A stretch of DNA of 51,338 bases, from contig LDAQ01000110.1 in NCBI GenBank assembly GCA_001028025.1, positions 1-51,338 of the forward strand. Direction: 5' to 3'. The position numbers and the translations under genes were made by a program. Below are positions 16,634-26,138 of the stretch, piece after piece. The notes beneath the pieces are model-generated. The model did not search any database. It saw only the letters and a program-made list of their open reading frames with translations, and was not told the origin of the DNA. Positions within the stretch are counted from its first letter, which is position 1. Each line of letters opens with the position of its first letter. The DNA is from Faecalicatena fissicatena. Its GTDB lineage: Bacteria; Bacillota; Clostridia; Lachnospirales; Lachnospiraceae.

Positions 16634-17674
16634 ATGATTAAAGTGGGAATTATCGGATCTACAGGATATGCGGGCGGGGAGCTTGTAAGGATTTTGACGG
16701 CACATAAAGATGCAGAAATTATCTGGTATGGGTCCAGAAGTTATATAGACAGAAAATATGCAGATGTTTATCAGAATATGTTTCAGATTGTGGATGCGGT
16801 CTGCATGGATGATAATATGGATGAGCTGGCGGAACAGGTGGATGTTATATTTACTGCCACACCGCAGGGGTTGTGTGCCTCTCTGGTTAGTGAGGCGGTT
16901 CTGTCTAAGGTTAAGATTATTGATCTGAGCGCGGACTTTAGAATTAAGGATGTCTCTGTTTATGAAGAGTGGTATGGGATTGAGCATAAGAGTCCTCAGT
17001 TTATTGAGGAAGCGGTATATGGGCTTTGTGAGATCAACAGGGAAGATGTGAAGAAGGCGAGACTGGTGGCGAATCCGGGGTGCTATACGACATGTTCTAT
17101 ATTGACGGCCTATCCACTGGCGAAAGAGGGGCTGATTGATATGAGTACCCTGATTATTGATGCCAAATCCGGGACTTCGGGGGCCGGAAGGGGCGCCAAA
17201 CTTCCGAACTTATATTGTGAAGTGAATGAGAATATTAAGGCTTATGGTGTGGCAACACACAGACATACGCCGGAGATTGAGGAACAACTGGGATATGCGG
17301 CGGGTGAGGATGTGGTGCTGAATTTTACGCCTCATCTTGTGCCGATGAACCGGGGAATTCTGGCTACGGAGTACGCAAAGCTTTTAAAAGATGTGACTTA
17401 TGAGGAAGTCAAGGCAGTTTATGATAAGTATTATGCGGACGAGAAATTTGTCCGTGTTCTGGATGAGGGAGTCTGCCCGGAAACGAAGTGGGTGGAAGGA
17501 AGCAATTATGTGGATGTTAACTTCAAGATTGATAACAGGACCGGACGTATCATTATGATGGGCGCTATAGATAATCTTGTTAAGGGTGCAGCGGGCCAGG
17601 CGGTACAGAATATGAACCTGATGTTCGGCCTGAAGGAATCGGAAGGGCTGGAACTGGTGCCTAGTTTTCCGTAG
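16634..17674 (+). CDS. argC: N-acetyl-gamma-glutamyl-phosphate reductase
   Basis: ArgC reduces N-acetylglutamyl phosphate with NADPH, the third step of arginine synthesis. The nucleotide-binding start reads GIIGSTGYAGGELVRIL, and the catalytic cysteine is Cys150 in NPGCYTT. THRHTPEIEEQL also fits. Length of 346 is standard. GGAAG before the ATG at 16634 supports the start. It heads a five-gene operon. Its coding strand is G/T-rich (16921-17040: 74 of 120), unlike the end of proA on the other side of E3 (57 of 120). Confidence 0.95.
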   Translation: MIKVGIIGSTGYAGGELVRILTAHKDAEIIWYGSRSYIDRKYADVYQNMFQIVDAVCMDDNMDELAEQVDVIFTATPQGLCASLVSEAVLSKVKIIDLSADFRIKDVSVYEEWYGIEHKSPQFIEEAVYGLCEINREDVKKARLVANPGCYTTCSILTAYPLAKEGLIDMSTLIIDAKSGTSGAGRGAKLPNLYCEVNENIKAYGVATHRHTPEIEEQLGYAAGEDVVLNFTPHLVPMNRGILATEYAKLLKDVTYEEVKAVYDKYYADEKFVRVLDEGVCPETKWVEGSNYVDVNFKIDNRTGRIIMMGAIDNLVKGAAGQAVQNMNLMFGLKESEGLELVPSFP

Positions 17675-17715
17675 GCGGCAGAGATAGTGCCAAAAGAGAT
17701 TGAGAGGAAGAGACG

Positions 17716-18162
17716 ATGGTACGGACAATGACAATAGAGGATTATGACGGCGTGTATGCCCTGTGGAAAAAAATCAGGGGGTTCGGTCTGAGGAGCATAG
17801 ATGACTCCAGAGAAGGTGTTGGCAGGTTTCTGAAAAGGAATCCCACAACAAGCGTGGTAGCAGAAGAAGACGGCCGCATCGTAGGAAGCATTCTGTGCGG
17901 GCACGACGGACGGAGAGGGTGCCTCTATCATGTATGTGTGGATGCTGCATACCGAAGGCGTGGTATTGGCAAGGCCATGGTTGTAAAGGCGATGGAAGAG
18001 CTGCGCAGGGAGGAGATCAGCAAAGTGTCTCTGATTGCATTTACAAAAAATGATGTGGGAAATGCATTCTGGAACACGATTGGGTGGACCGAGAGGCTGG
18101 ATTTGAATTATTATGACTTTGTCTTGAACGTAGAAAACATTACTGCATTTAATGAACAGTAA
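17716..18162 (+). CDS. GNAT-family N-acetyltransferase in the arginine operon
   Basis: The protein (148 aa) has the GNAT acetyl-CoA motif A, VCVDAAYRRRGIGKAMV, and the terminal motif B region with FWNTIGWTER. It resembles YpeA-type acetyltransferases. Its place between argC and argJ suggests a substrate near N-acetylglutamate, possibly an extra acetylglutamate synthase or a protein-modifying enzyme. The ArgJ here probably recycles the acetyl group, so a separate synthase is not strictly required. Confidence 0.82.
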   Translation: MVRTMTIEDYDGVYALWKKIRGFGLRSIDDSREGVGRFLKRNPTTSVVAEEDGRIVGSILCGHDGRRGCLYHVCVDAAYRRRGIGKAMVVKAMEELRREEISKVSLIAFTKNDVGNAFWNTIGWTERLDLNYYDFVLNVENITAFNEQ

Positions 18163-18228
18163 CAGCAGAATATGATTATAAAAAATAAGCAGTGTGTAAT
18201 AAAGAATTACACAGGAAAGGAATCGGGA

Positions 18229-19452
18229 ATGGAAATTATCAAAGGCGGAGTCACCGCAGCAAAAGGATTTGAGGCAGCGTCGGCCGCAGCCGGCATCAAG
18301 TATCAGGACAGGACAGATATGGCACTTATATATAGTAAAAAGCCGTGTAAAGTAGCAGGCACATTTACGACGAATGTAGTGAAAGCAGCACCTGTAAAGT
18401 GGGATAAAAGCATAGTGGAAAGCAAAATTAAGTCCCAGGCAGTGATTGTGAATTCAGGGATTGCCAATGCATGCACCGGGGAAGAAGGATACGGATACTG
18501 CAAGGAGACCGCGGATGCAGCGGCAAATGCGCTTGACGTGAAAGCGGACGGAGTATTGGTGGGATCTACAGGCGTCATCGGGATGCAGCTGCCCATTGAA
18601 AAGCTAAAAGCGGGAATCACAAAACTTGCAGCCGATAAAAAAAGTGAGATAGAAAACGGCACTCTGGCGGCAAAAGCAATTATGACGACGGATACTTTTG
18701 AGAAGGAAATTGCAGTCTCAATCCAGGCGGGCGGCAAGACCGTGACAATCGGTGGTATGGCAAAGGGATCCGGCATGATCCATCCAAATATGTGCACCAT
18801 GCTTTCCTTTATAACAACGGATGCGGCGATCTCCAGAAAAGCGCTGCAGAAGGCTCTGAGCGGGGATGTGGAAGAGACATATAATATGATTTCCGTGGAT
18901 GGAGATACTTCTACAAACGATACCGTGCTGCTTCTGGCAAACGGTATGGCCGGAAATGATAAGATCAAATACGGAACAGAGGATTATGAAAAATTTGCAG
19001 AGGCGCTTCACATGGTGAATGAATATCTCGCGAAAAAGATTGCCGGAGACGGAGAGGGTGCAACCGCTCTGTTTGAAGTGAAGGTGACAGGCGCATCTAC
19101 AAAAGAGCAGGCAAAAGTACTTGCCAAGTCCATTGTATGCTCAAATCTGACAAAGGCGGCAATTGCGGGACACGATGCCAATTGGGGACGTATTTTATGC
19201 GCCATGGGGTATTCCGGGGCACAGTTTGACCCTGAAAAAGTAGATCTGTATTTTGAAAGCAAGGCAGGCAGAATTCAGATCATAGAAAATGGTACGGCAG
19301 TCACTTACAGCGAAGGAAAAGCCACCGAGATACTGTCACAGCCTGAGGTGACAGCGACAGCAGATATAAAAGAAGGCGAAGAAAGCGCAACAGCATGGGG
19401 CTGCGATCTGACCCATGGTTATATTGATATCAATGCGGATTACCGCAGTTAA
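18229..19452 (+). CDS. argJ: Bifunctional ornithine acetyltransferase / N-acetylglutamate synthase
   Basis: ArgJ moves the acetyl group from N-acetylornithine to glutamate, closing the acetyl cycle. The self-cleavage site is in KGSGMIHPNMCTMLSF, with Thr190 as the new N-terminal nucleophile; Cys at 189 replaces the more common Ala. Length from 18229 is 407. AGGAAAGGA before that ATG supports it over an in-frame ATG at 18172. The C-terminal THGYIDINADYRS is typical of the family. Confidence 0.94.
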   Translation: MEIIKGGVTAAKGFEAASAAAGIKYQDRTDMALIYSKKPCKVAGTFTTNVVKAAPVKWDKSIVESKIKSQAVIVNSGIANACTGEEGYGYCKETADAAANALDVKADGVLVGSTGVIGMQLPIEKLKAGITKLAADKKSEIENGTLAAKAIMTTDTFEKEIAVSIQAGGKTVTIGGMAKGSGMIHPNMCTMLSFITTDAAISRKALQKALSGDVEETYNMISVDGDTSTNDTVLLLANGMAGNDKIKYGTEDYEKFAEALHMVNEYLAKKIAGDGEGATALFEVKVTGASTKEQAKVLAKSIVCSNLTKAAIAGHDANWGRILCAMGYSGAQFDPEKVDLYFESKAGRIQIIENGTAVTYSEGKATEILSQPEVTATADIKEGEESATAWGCDLTHGYIDINADYRS

Positions 19453-19484
19453 GGAAGAACTGTATACGCAGTAAGGAGGATGTT

Positions 19485-20387
19485 ATGAACGAGAACATGC
19501 AGCAATATCTGGAGAAAGCCCAGGTATTAATTGAAGCACTCCCCTACATTCAGCGTTTTAACCGTAAGATTATTGTAGTAAAATACGGTGGAAGCGCAAT
19601 GGTGGATGAGGAACTGAAAAGACAGGTTATTGAAGATGTTACGCTGTTGAAGCTGGTCGGATTCAAGCCGATAATTGTACACGGCGGCGGAAAAGAAATC
19701 AGCAGATGGGTCGGTAAAGTGGGGATGGAACCTCATTTTATGAATGGTCTGCGCGTCACGGATGCGGATACGATGGAAGTGGCGGAGATGGTGCTCGGCA
19801 AGGTAAATAAGAGCCTGGTTCAGCTGGTGGAAGAGCTGGGTGTGCGTGCGATCGGAATCAGCGGCAAGGACGGCGGGCTTCTAAAGGTAGATAAAAAACT
19901 ATCCAATGGCGAAGATATCGGATTCGTAGGGGAAGTCAAAAAAGTCAATGCTGAGATCCTCTATGACCTTCTGGAAAAAGATTTCCTGCCGATCGTCTGC
20001 CCGGTGGGAATGGACGATGAATATAATACATACAATATCAATGCAGATGATGCTGCCTGTGCAATTGCACGTGCAGTAGAAGCCGAAAAGCTGGCGTTTC
20101 TGACGGATATTGAGGGCGTGTACAAAGATCCGGATGACCCCAGGACGCTGATCTCCGAGCTGCGGGTGGATGAAGCACAGAAGCTGATGGATGATGGCTA
20201 CATAGGCGGCGGCATGCTGCCAAAGCTGCAGAATTGCATTGATGCCATCGAAAACGGCGTTTCCAGGGTACATATTCTGGACGGAAGGATCCCGCACTGT
20301 CTGCTGCTGGAGATTTTTACGAACAGAGGGATTGGAACCGCTATATTAAATGGTGAAGAAAGCAGGTATTATCATGGTGAACAGTAA
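19485..20387 (+). CDS. argB: Acetylglutamate kinase
   Basis: ArgB phosphorylates N-acetylglutamate. Motifs VVKYGGSAM, VHGGGKEIS, GISGKDGGL, NINADDAACAIA and GGGMLPKL are all present in a 300-residue protein. It probably has the N-terminal helix of arginine-feedback-inhibited forms (residues 1-20), but feedback control is inference. AAGGAGG precedes the ATG. Its 3' end overlaps argD. Confidence 0.95.
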   Translation: MNENMQQYLEKAQVLIEALPYIQRFNRKIIVVKYGGSAMVDEELKRQVIEDVTLLKLVGFKPIIVHGGGKEISRWVGKVGMEPHFMNGLRVTDADTMEVAEMVLGKVNKSLVQLVEELGVRAIGISGKDGGLLKVDKKLSNGEDIGFVGEVKKVNAEILYDLLEKDFLPIVCPVGMDDEYNTYNINADDAACAIARAVEAEKLAFLTDIEGVYKDPDDPRTLISELRVDEAQKLMDDGYIGGGMLPKLQNCIDAIENGVSRVHILDGRIPHCLLLEIFTNRGIGTAILNGEESRYYHGEQ

Positions 20388-21564
20388 GATACAGGCAGGG
20401 GAAGAGAACCTGCTGCATGTATACAACCGTTTTCCCGTAGCGCTGGATCATGGGGAAGGCATGTATGTTTACGATACGGACGGCAAAGAGTATCTTGACT
20501 TTGCCGCAGGGTTTGCAGTTACAGGGCTGGGGTACAATCATAAAAAGCTGAACGAAGCGCTGAAAGCACAGATCGATAAGATCTACCATATTTCAAATCT
20601 CTATTATCATGAGAACTGCGGAGAGGCGGCAAAGGAACTGAACCGTATATCAGGCATGGACAGAGTTTTCTTTACGAACAGCGGGAGCGAGGCAAACGAG
20701 GGTGCTCTTAAGGCAGCAAGGCGGTATGCATATACAAGAAAGACCGGCAGGTACGAATTCATTGCAATGGAGAACTCCTTCCACGGAAGAAGCTTCGGAG
20801 CTGTTTCTGTTACCGGGCATGATTCCTACAGAGAGCCTTTCGAACCGGTAGTGCCGGGCGTGCGTTTTGCAAAGTTCAATGATCTGGACAGTGTGAAGGC
20901 CCTGGTGAATGAAAAGACCTGTGCCGTCATATTGGAACCCCTCCAGGGAGAGGGCGGAATCAATCTTGCAACGCAGGAGTTCATGGAAGGAATACGGCAG
21001 ATTTGTGACGAGAATGGTATCCTGATGATTTGTGACGAGGTACAGTGTGGCATGGGGCGTACCGGCAGCATGTTTACCTGGCAGGGCTTCGGTGTGAAAC
21101 CGGATATTCTCACGATGGCAAAGGCAATCGGTAACGGAATACCTGTGGGGGCATTCGCCATGACACAGGAGGTTGCGGATGATTCTCTAAAACCGGGCGA
21201 TCATGGAGCAACCTATGGCGGAAATCCGCTGGCATGTACCGCAGTTAAGACGGTCATAGAAATATTTGAGCAGGAACATATCCTGGACCATGTTAATGAA
21301 GTCTCCCCGTATCTGGTTAAGCGCCTGGATGAGCTGACTGAAAAATGGGACTGCATTCTTGGAAGAAAAGGAAAAGGACTAATGCAGGGGCTTGCATTTG
21401 ACAGACCTGTGGCAGAAGTGAACCAAAGAGCAATCAAAGAGGGATTGCTGGTAATACAGGCAGAAGGCAATGTGATCCGTCTTCTTCCGCCGCTGATTGT
21501 GGAAGAAAAACACATCGACGAGATGGTGCAGCGGTTTGAGAGAGTCCTTGAAGGACTGTCCTAA
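20374..21564 (+). CDS. argD: Acetylornithine aminotransferase
   Basis: This class III PLP aminotransferase converts N-acetylglutamate semialdehyde to N-acetylornithine. The PLP lysine is in TMAKAIGNGIP, with FTNSGSEANEGALK and DEVQCGMGRTG as further markers. The start at 20374 gives 396 residues and a 14-bp overlap with argB. An ATG at 20350 is possible. It ends the operon: no carbamoyltransferase gene follows, so citrulline formation must be encoded elsewhere. Confidence 0.93.
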   Translation: MVNSKIQAGEENLLHVYNRFPVALDHGEGMYVYDTDGKEYLDFAAGFAVTGLGYNHKKLNEALKAQIDKIYHISNLYYHENCGEAAKELNRISGMDRVFFTNSGSEANEGALKAARRYAYTRKTGRYEFIAMENSFHGRSFGAVSVTGHDSYREPFEPVVPGVRFAKFNDLDSVKALVNEKTCAVILEPLQGEGGINLATQEFMEGIRQICDENGILMICDEVQCGMGRTGSMFTWQGFGVKPDILTMAKAIGNGIPVGAFAMTQEVADDSLKPGDHGATYGGNPLACTAVKTVIEIFEQEHILDHVNEVSPYLVKRLDELTEKWDCILGRKGKGLMQGLAFDRPVAEVNQRAIKEGLLVIQAEGNVIRLLPPLIVEEKHIDEMVQRFERVLEGLS

Positions 21565-21668
21565 AACACACTGTATACTGAGGAAAATAATAATTTACAC
21601 GAAATAAAAACCAGTCATTGGGACATACTATAGAAAAGCAGAAGAGAAACTGCAGGAGGTATGAGGAT

Positions 21669-22100
21669 ATGATTGGTTTTTTTATTGCGCTGTTATCAGG
21701 TGCATTGATGAGTGTACAGGGGGTTTTTAATACTCAGGTGACAAAGACGACGGGAATGTGGGTCGGCAACGCCTGGGTACAGCTGTCTGCATTTCTCGTG
21801 TGTGCAGTAGCATGGTTTATTACGGGCCGCGACAGCATAACCGCAATTGCCAGGGTAGAACCCAAATATATGCTGCTGGGTGGAGTGATCGGCGCAGGAA
21901 TTACATGGACAGTCATAAAAAGTATGTCTGCACTGGGGCCGGCGAAAGCAGCCCTGCTGATTGTGATTGCACAGCTGATTGTCGCATATGCGATTGAGTT
22001 GATGGGGTTATTTGGTGTCGATAAGGCTCCTCTGGACTGGCGGAAAATCGGCGGGCTTGCCCTCGCACTGATCGGAATTGCCATATTTCAGTGGGAATGA
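21669..22100 (+). CDS. DMT-family (DUF606/YdcZ) membrane transporter
   Basis: The protein (143 aa) has about five membrane segments and opens with IGFFIALLSGALMSVQGVFN, a hallmark of the DUF606 branch of drug/metabolite transporters. Half-size members act as dimers. AGGAGG at 21655-21660 supports the ATG at 21669 rather than 21618. Substrate unknown. Confidence 0.85.
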   Translation: MIGFFIALLSGALMSVQGVFNTQVTKTTGMWVGNAWVQLSAFLVCAVAWFITGRDSITAIARVEPKYMLLGGVIGAGITWTVIKSMSALGPAKAALLIVIAQLIVAYAIELMGLFGVDKAPLDWRKIGGLALALIGIAIFQWE

Positions 22101-22145
22101 CCATAATGTCTTAATAAAGATGTAACAAAAACGTAAAAATATGTA

Positions 22146-22174
22146 TTGTAATTTAAACTATTATTCGTTACAAT
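22146..22174 (+). promoter_or_regulatory. Strong candidate promoter for comEA
   Basis: TTGTAA at 22146-22151 and TACAAT at 22169-22174 have an ideal 17-bp spacer. The transcript would start near 22181, 46 bp before the comEA start. Confidence 0.65.
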
Positions 22175-22226
22175 ATTAATGTCCGGCGAGGGGATTCTCA
22201 AACAGCCTGAAGACTGTGAGGGAATT

Positions 22227-22835
22227 ATGAAGGACAGATGGGTAAAAAAGGTCTGCAGGTTTTTCTGTGCGGCCTGCGCTGCGGTACTTTTAGCGGCAGG
22301 GTGCGGAAAAGAAAAGGCAGATTCTTTATCAGAGTTGGAGCTGGAGCAGAATGAAGCAGAGGAGACAGCAGAGGAAGCTGTACAGCAGGAGGAATCCGGT
22401 ACAGTTTTTGTTTATGTCTGCGGTGCGGTGAATGCTCCGGGGGTATATGAATTAGCCGGTGATGCGCGGGTATATGAGGCGATTGCACTGGCAGGCGGCT
22501 TGAAGGATGCAGCGGCAGGGGAAGCTTTAAACCAGGCCAGTACAGTAACGGATGGGGAGCGCATATATATACCGACGGCGGAGGAACTGGAAAAAGGGAT
22601 TGTAGACGGCCAGACGGCCGAAGTAACAGGAACGGATAATCAGGGAAAGATAAATATTAATACGGCTGCAAAAGAGGAACTCAAGACACTGCCCGGCATC
22701 GGAGATGCCAAAGCCGACAGCATTATTTCCTATCGTGAAGCGAACGGGGGATTTCAGACTGTGGAGGAGCTGATGCAGGTTGAGGGAATCAAAGAGGGAG
22801 TATTTAATAAAATAAAAGACAGAATAATAAGCTGA
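22227..22835 (+). CDS. comEA: ComEA-like DNA receptor, apparently a lipoprotein
   Basis: ComEA binds double-stranded DNA outside the membrane during uptake. The protein (202 aa) has an SLBB domain (about 58-120: VYVCGAVNAPGVYEL) and a helix-hairpin-helix domain at the end (KININTAAKEELKTLPGIGDAKA). The N-terminus looks like a lipoprotein signal with lipobox LAAGC (Cys26) rather than the usual uncleaved membrane anchor. GAGGGAA before 22227 supports this start. An acidic linker (36-57) follows the lipobox. Confidence 0.88.
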   Translation: MKDRWVKKVCRFFCAACAAVLLAAGCGKEKADSLSELELEQNEAEETAEEAVQQEESGTVFVYVCGAVNAPGVYELAGDARVYEAIALAGGLKDAAAGEALNQASTVTDGERIYIPTAEELEKGIVDGQTAEVTGTDNQGKININTAAKEELKTLPGIGDAKADSIISYREANGGFQTVEELMQVEGIKEGVFNKIKDRIIS

Positions 22836-22849
22836 TGGTAACTGTTCGA

Positions 22850-23012
22850 AACAGGGCTGTACATGAAAGATACAGTCTGTGTGAAGACATGGAACATGCG
22901 GCAGCAAACCCATCGCCAGTGGCGGAATTTGTGGGCTTGCGGCGTATCTGTTTACGGTTTTGAACAGATACAGCTGAGGTATATTTGTCCCCGCAGCCCG
23001 GGGTGTTTTTAT
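22850..23012 (+). ncRNA. Candidate structured RNA between comEA and the response regulator
   Basis: This stretch has no convincing gene but several helices. ACAGGGCTGTA pairs with TACAGTCTGT (near 22850-22885). GCAAACCCA pairs with TGGGCTTGC around an inner GCC/GGC. GTATCTGTT (from about 22945) pairs perfectly with AACAGATAC. Then CCCCG 22989-22993 with CGGGG and a T-run closes it. It may be a small RNA or a leader controlling the two-component system. I checked from memory for c-di-GMP, cobalamin and T-box signatures and found no match. Confidence 0.45.
22989..23010 (+). terminator. Intrinsic terminator ending the candidate RNA
   Basis: CCCCG and CGGGG form a stem around CAGCC, followed by TGTTTTT. 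It lies 60 bp before the response regulator start, so it could be a regulated terminator. Confidence 0.6.
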
Positions 23013-23070
23013 GACTTCCGGGCCGTGCGGGATGAATTTTCAGTGGGCAGTAGCTAAGGGAAAGAGGAGT

Positions 23071-23760
23071 ATGAGCGAAAAAAAGATCTTAGTAGTGGAT
23101 GATGAAAAATTAATAGTAAAGGGGATCCGTTTCAGCCTGGAACAGGACGGCATGGAAGTGGACTGCGCCTATGACGGCGAGGAGGCTTTGGAATATGCCA
23201 GAAACTGCGAGTATGATCTGGTTCTTCTGGATGTCATGCTTCCCAAATTGGACGGCTTTCAGGTCTGCCAGCAGATCCGGGAATTTTCCGACATGCCGGT
23301 GGTCATGCTGACAGCGAAAAGCGAGGACATGGATAAGATTCTCGGCCTGGAATACGGTGCGGATGATTATATTACAAAACCTTTTAACATTCTGGAAGTG
23401 AAGGCCCGCATTAAGGCCATCATGAGAAGAACAGCGAAAAGGGAAGAGCCTGCAGGCAGTACGGTCATAGTCAAAGGAGCTATGCGGATTGACTGCGAGA
23501 GCCGGAGAGTATTCATCGGTGAGCGGGAGATCAATCTGACAGCCAAGGAATTTGATGTGCTGGAATTGCTGGCAATGAATCCGAATAAAGTATACAGCAG
23601 AGAAAATCTGCTGAATCTGATATGGGGTTACGACTATCCGGGGGATGCAAGAACAGTGGATGTGCATATCAGGCGCCTGCGTGAGAAGATAGAGAAGAAT
23701 CCGAGCGAGCCAAAATATGTACATACAAAGTGGGGAGTTGGTTATTATTTCCAGGGGTGA
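23071..23760 (+). CDS. OmpR/PhoB-family response regulator
   Basis: This 229-residue protein has a receiver domain with phospho-acceptor Asp54 in VLLDVMLP, acidic pocket DDEK, and conserved Lys in YITKPF. A winged-helix DNA-binding domain follows (LTAKEFDVLELL, then DYPGDARTVDVHIRRLREKIE). It is close to WalR/PhoB. AAGAGGAGT before 23071 supports the start. Its 3' end overlaps the kinase gene, so they form a pair. Confidence 0.92.
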   Translation: MSEKKILVVDDEKLIVKGIRFSLEQDGMEVDCAYDGEEALEYARNCEYDLVLLDVMLPKLDGFQVCQQIREFSDMPVVMLTAKSEDMDKILGLEYGADDYITKPFNILEVKARIKAIMRRTAKREEPAGSTVIVKGAMRIDCESRRVFIGEREINLTAKEFDVLELLAMNPNKVYSRENLLNLIWGYDYPGDARTVDVHIRRLREKIEKNPSEPKYVHTKWGVGYYFQG

Positions 23761-25189
23761 TTTTCATTTTAGTATAAACAGTAAATTTCTAAAGAGCCTG
23801 CGGTTCTGCATTATACTGCTGCTTCTTGTTGTGTCTACTGTGCCCTGTGCAGCTGCATACAGGGGCATCATAAAGGCATATGAGTCGAGGGCAGTATCTT
23901 TGCGGACCGCAGATATACAGAATCAATGTACAATTCTAAGCAATCAGCTGAACAGCTATAATTATCTGTCGGATACTTCTTCCGAGGTTATCAATGCAAG
24001 TTTAACGCAGTTAACAAATATATATAATGGACGGGTAATGATTGTAGATAAAGAGCTGCGTGTTATAAAGGACACGTATGGCCTGGACGAGGGAAAAACA
24101 ATCGTATCCGAGGATGTTATCCGCTGCATGAAAGGCAGCAGTACGAATTATTATGACAAGGCGAACCGGTACATAGAAGTGACCTCCCCGATTACGACGG
24201 GAGAGACGGAAGAGATATCGGGTGTGATGCTGGCCAGTGTGTCAACGGATACGATAGAAGACAGTCTGAAGATACTGAGCACAAAAGGCAGTGCGATTCT
24301 GGGAATCGTTCTGATTCTGATGCTTGGAATCAGCCTGTTTATAGCGGACCGAATCGTAAAGCCTCTGCGCAGGATCACAGAGTCTATTGCAGACGTATCG
24401 GAAGGCTATGATGATGAAGTGCTCCACGTGAACACGTTTACCGAGACAAAGCAGCTCTCCGATGCTTTTAACAAAATGCTTGGGAGACTGAAGCAGCTGG
24501 ATCAATCCAGGGAAGAGTTTGTATCCAACGTGTCACATGAACTGAGGACTCCGCTGACATCTATGAAGGTGCTGGCAGATTCCCTTCTGGCGCAGGATGA
24601 TGTTCCGATCGAGCTGTATCAGGAGTTCATGGGGGATATTGCAAAAGAAATCGACAGAGAAAATGACATTATTGCAGACCTTTTGTCTCTGGTTAAGATG
24701 GACAAGACTGCCAAGGACCTGAATATCAAGTCCGTTAATATCAACGAGTTAATGGAGCTGATCTTGAAGAGGCTGAAGCCGATTGCAGAGAAGAAGAATG
24801 TGGAAGTGGTTCTGGAAAGTTTTCGTCCGGTAACGGCGGAGATCGATGAGGTGAAGCTGACACTGGCATTTTCAAATCTGGTGGAGAATGCAATCAAATA
24901 TAACCAGGAAGAGGGATGGGTTCATGTGTCCCTCAATGCGGACCACAAATATTTTTATGTAAAAGTGGCCGATTCGGGTATCGGGATTCCGGAGCAGGAT
25001 CAGCAGCATGTATTTGAACGTTTTTACCGGGTGGACAAGTCACATTCCCGCGAAATGGGAGGTACCGGTCTGGGCCTTGCTATTACAAGAAACGCAATTA
25101 TCATGCACCGGGGATCTATCAAAGTGTACAGCAGCGAAGGTGAGGGAACCACATTCACAGTCAGGATTCCTCTGACCTATGTTGCTTAA
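23717..25189 (+). CDS. Membrane sensor histidine kinase
   Basis: The kinase has membrane segments at 28-47 and 191-210 around an extracellular sensor of about 140 residues, then HAMP, HisKA with His274 in SNVSHELRTPL, and HATPase boxes NLVENAIKY, DSGIGIPEQ and GGTGLGLAI. It partners the upstream regulator. The start is uncertain: the ATG at 23717 overlaps the regulator by 44 bp and has no clear ribosome site, and a TTG at 23738 is an alternative. The ligand is unknown. Confidence 0.9.
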   Translation: MYIQSGELVIISRGDFHFSINSKFLKSLRFCIILLLLVVSTVPCAAAYRGIIKAYESRAVSLRTADIQNQCTILSNQLNSYNYLSDTSSEVINASLTQLTNIYNGRVMIVDKELRVIKDTYGLDEGKTIVSEDVIRCMKGSSTNYYDKANRYIEVTSPITTGETEEISGVMLASVSTDTIEDSLKILSTKGSAILGIVLILMLGISLFIADRIVKPLRRITESIADVSEGYDDEVLHVNTFTETKQLSDAFNKMLGRLKQLDQSREEFVSNVSHELRTPLTSMKVLADSLLAQDDVPIELYQEFMGDIAKEIDRENDIIADLLSLVKMDKTAKDLNIKSVNINELMELILKRLKPIAEKKNVEVVLESFRPVTAEIDEVKLTLAFSNLVENAIKYNQEEGWVHVSLNADHKYFYVKVADSGIGIPEQDQQHVFERFYRVDKSHSREMGGTGLGLAITRNAIIMHRGSIKVYSSEGEGTTFTVRIPLTYVA

Positions 25190-25205
25190 AAGGAGGCAGT
25201 ATTAT

Positions 25206-26138
25206 ATGAAAAGAAAAATTGCAGGCCTGGTTTCTGTCTGCTTCTGCCTGCTGCTTTTGCTGGCTGCCTGTTCAAAGCGGACAACGGTAAAAGATGACCG
25301 TTCTTTCATTTATTGTCTGAACGGTGACAGGACCGGCCTTACGAAGGTGACCTATGAAGTCAAGCAGACAGATCCGCTTAAGGCTGCGGAAGCCATGCTG
25401 AAAGAACTGGCGAAACCTTCTGAGGATATTGATTATACTGCACCGATTCCGAAAGGGGTAAAGGTCAATACCTGTGAGCTGGAGGGGGAGCTTTTGTATC
25501 TTGATTTCAGCGGTCAGTACAGGGACATTCCACCTTTGGAGGAAAAACTGGTGAGGGCGGCTGTAGTGCAGTCACTGATCCGGATTGACGGCGTGAGTGT
25601 TCTGTGGTTTTCCGTGGACGGTGAGGACCTTCGGGACAGTGACGGAAAAATTCTGGGCTATCAGAATGAGGATGATTTTGTACAGAATACAGGATCCTCT
25701 CTGAATTCATATCAGACGGCAACGCTGACGCTTTATTTTGCGAATGAGACAGGCGATAAGCTGACTGAGCAGCATATGGATGTAAAATACAGCAGCAATA
25801 TGTCTAAAGAAAAATTAATTGTAGAGAAGCTGATGAAGGGTCCGAAGAAGAATGCCGGATATCCGACAATCAATCCGGCTGTCAGCCTACTCGGAGTTAC
25901 GATAAAGGACGGGATCTGCTATGTAAATCTGGATGACGAATTTCTGACAGGAGGAGTGGATGTCAAACCGGAGATTACGATTTACTCCATTGTTAACTCT
26001 CTTGTGGAGGGGACGACGGCGAGTAAAGTGCAGATCACAGTTAACGGTGAAAAAAACATTTCCTATAAGGATACTGTTGATTTGACCCAGCCGCTGCAGT
26101 GGGATATGAGCTGGGTAGAAAACGCGGAGGGAGAATGA
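25206..26138 (+). CDS. GerMN-domain lipoprotein
   Basis: A lipoprotein signal (LLLLLAACS) is followed by two GerMN domains (about 50-160 and 175-290), the fold of the spore germination protein GerM. AAGGAGG at 25190-25196 lies 9 bp before the ATG at 25206. It should sit on the outer face of the membrane. It follows the two-component system with only 16 bp between and overlaps comEC, so it may be a sensor accessory or an envelope protein. Its exact role is unknown. Confidence 0.87.
   Translation: MKRKIAGLVSVCFCLLLLLAACSKRTTVKDDRSFIYCLNGDRTGLTKVTYEVKQTDPLKAAEAMLKELAKPSEDIDYTAPIPKGVKVNTCELEGELLYLDFSGQYRDIPPLEEKLVRAAVVQSLIRIDGVSVLWFSVDGEDLRDSDGKILGYQNEDDFVQNTGSSLNSYQTATLTLYFANETGDKLTEQHMDVKYSSNMSKEKLIVEKLMKGPKKNAGYPTINPAVSLLGVTIKDGICYVNLDDEFLTGGVDVKPEITIYSIVNSLVEGTTASKVQITVNGEKNISYKDTVDLTQPLQWDMSWVENAEGE

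Noticed and set aside
22863..23057. A 64-codon frame in the comEA-regulator gap
   Set aside because: It has no ribosome site, runs through the terminator hairpin and overlaps the structured region.
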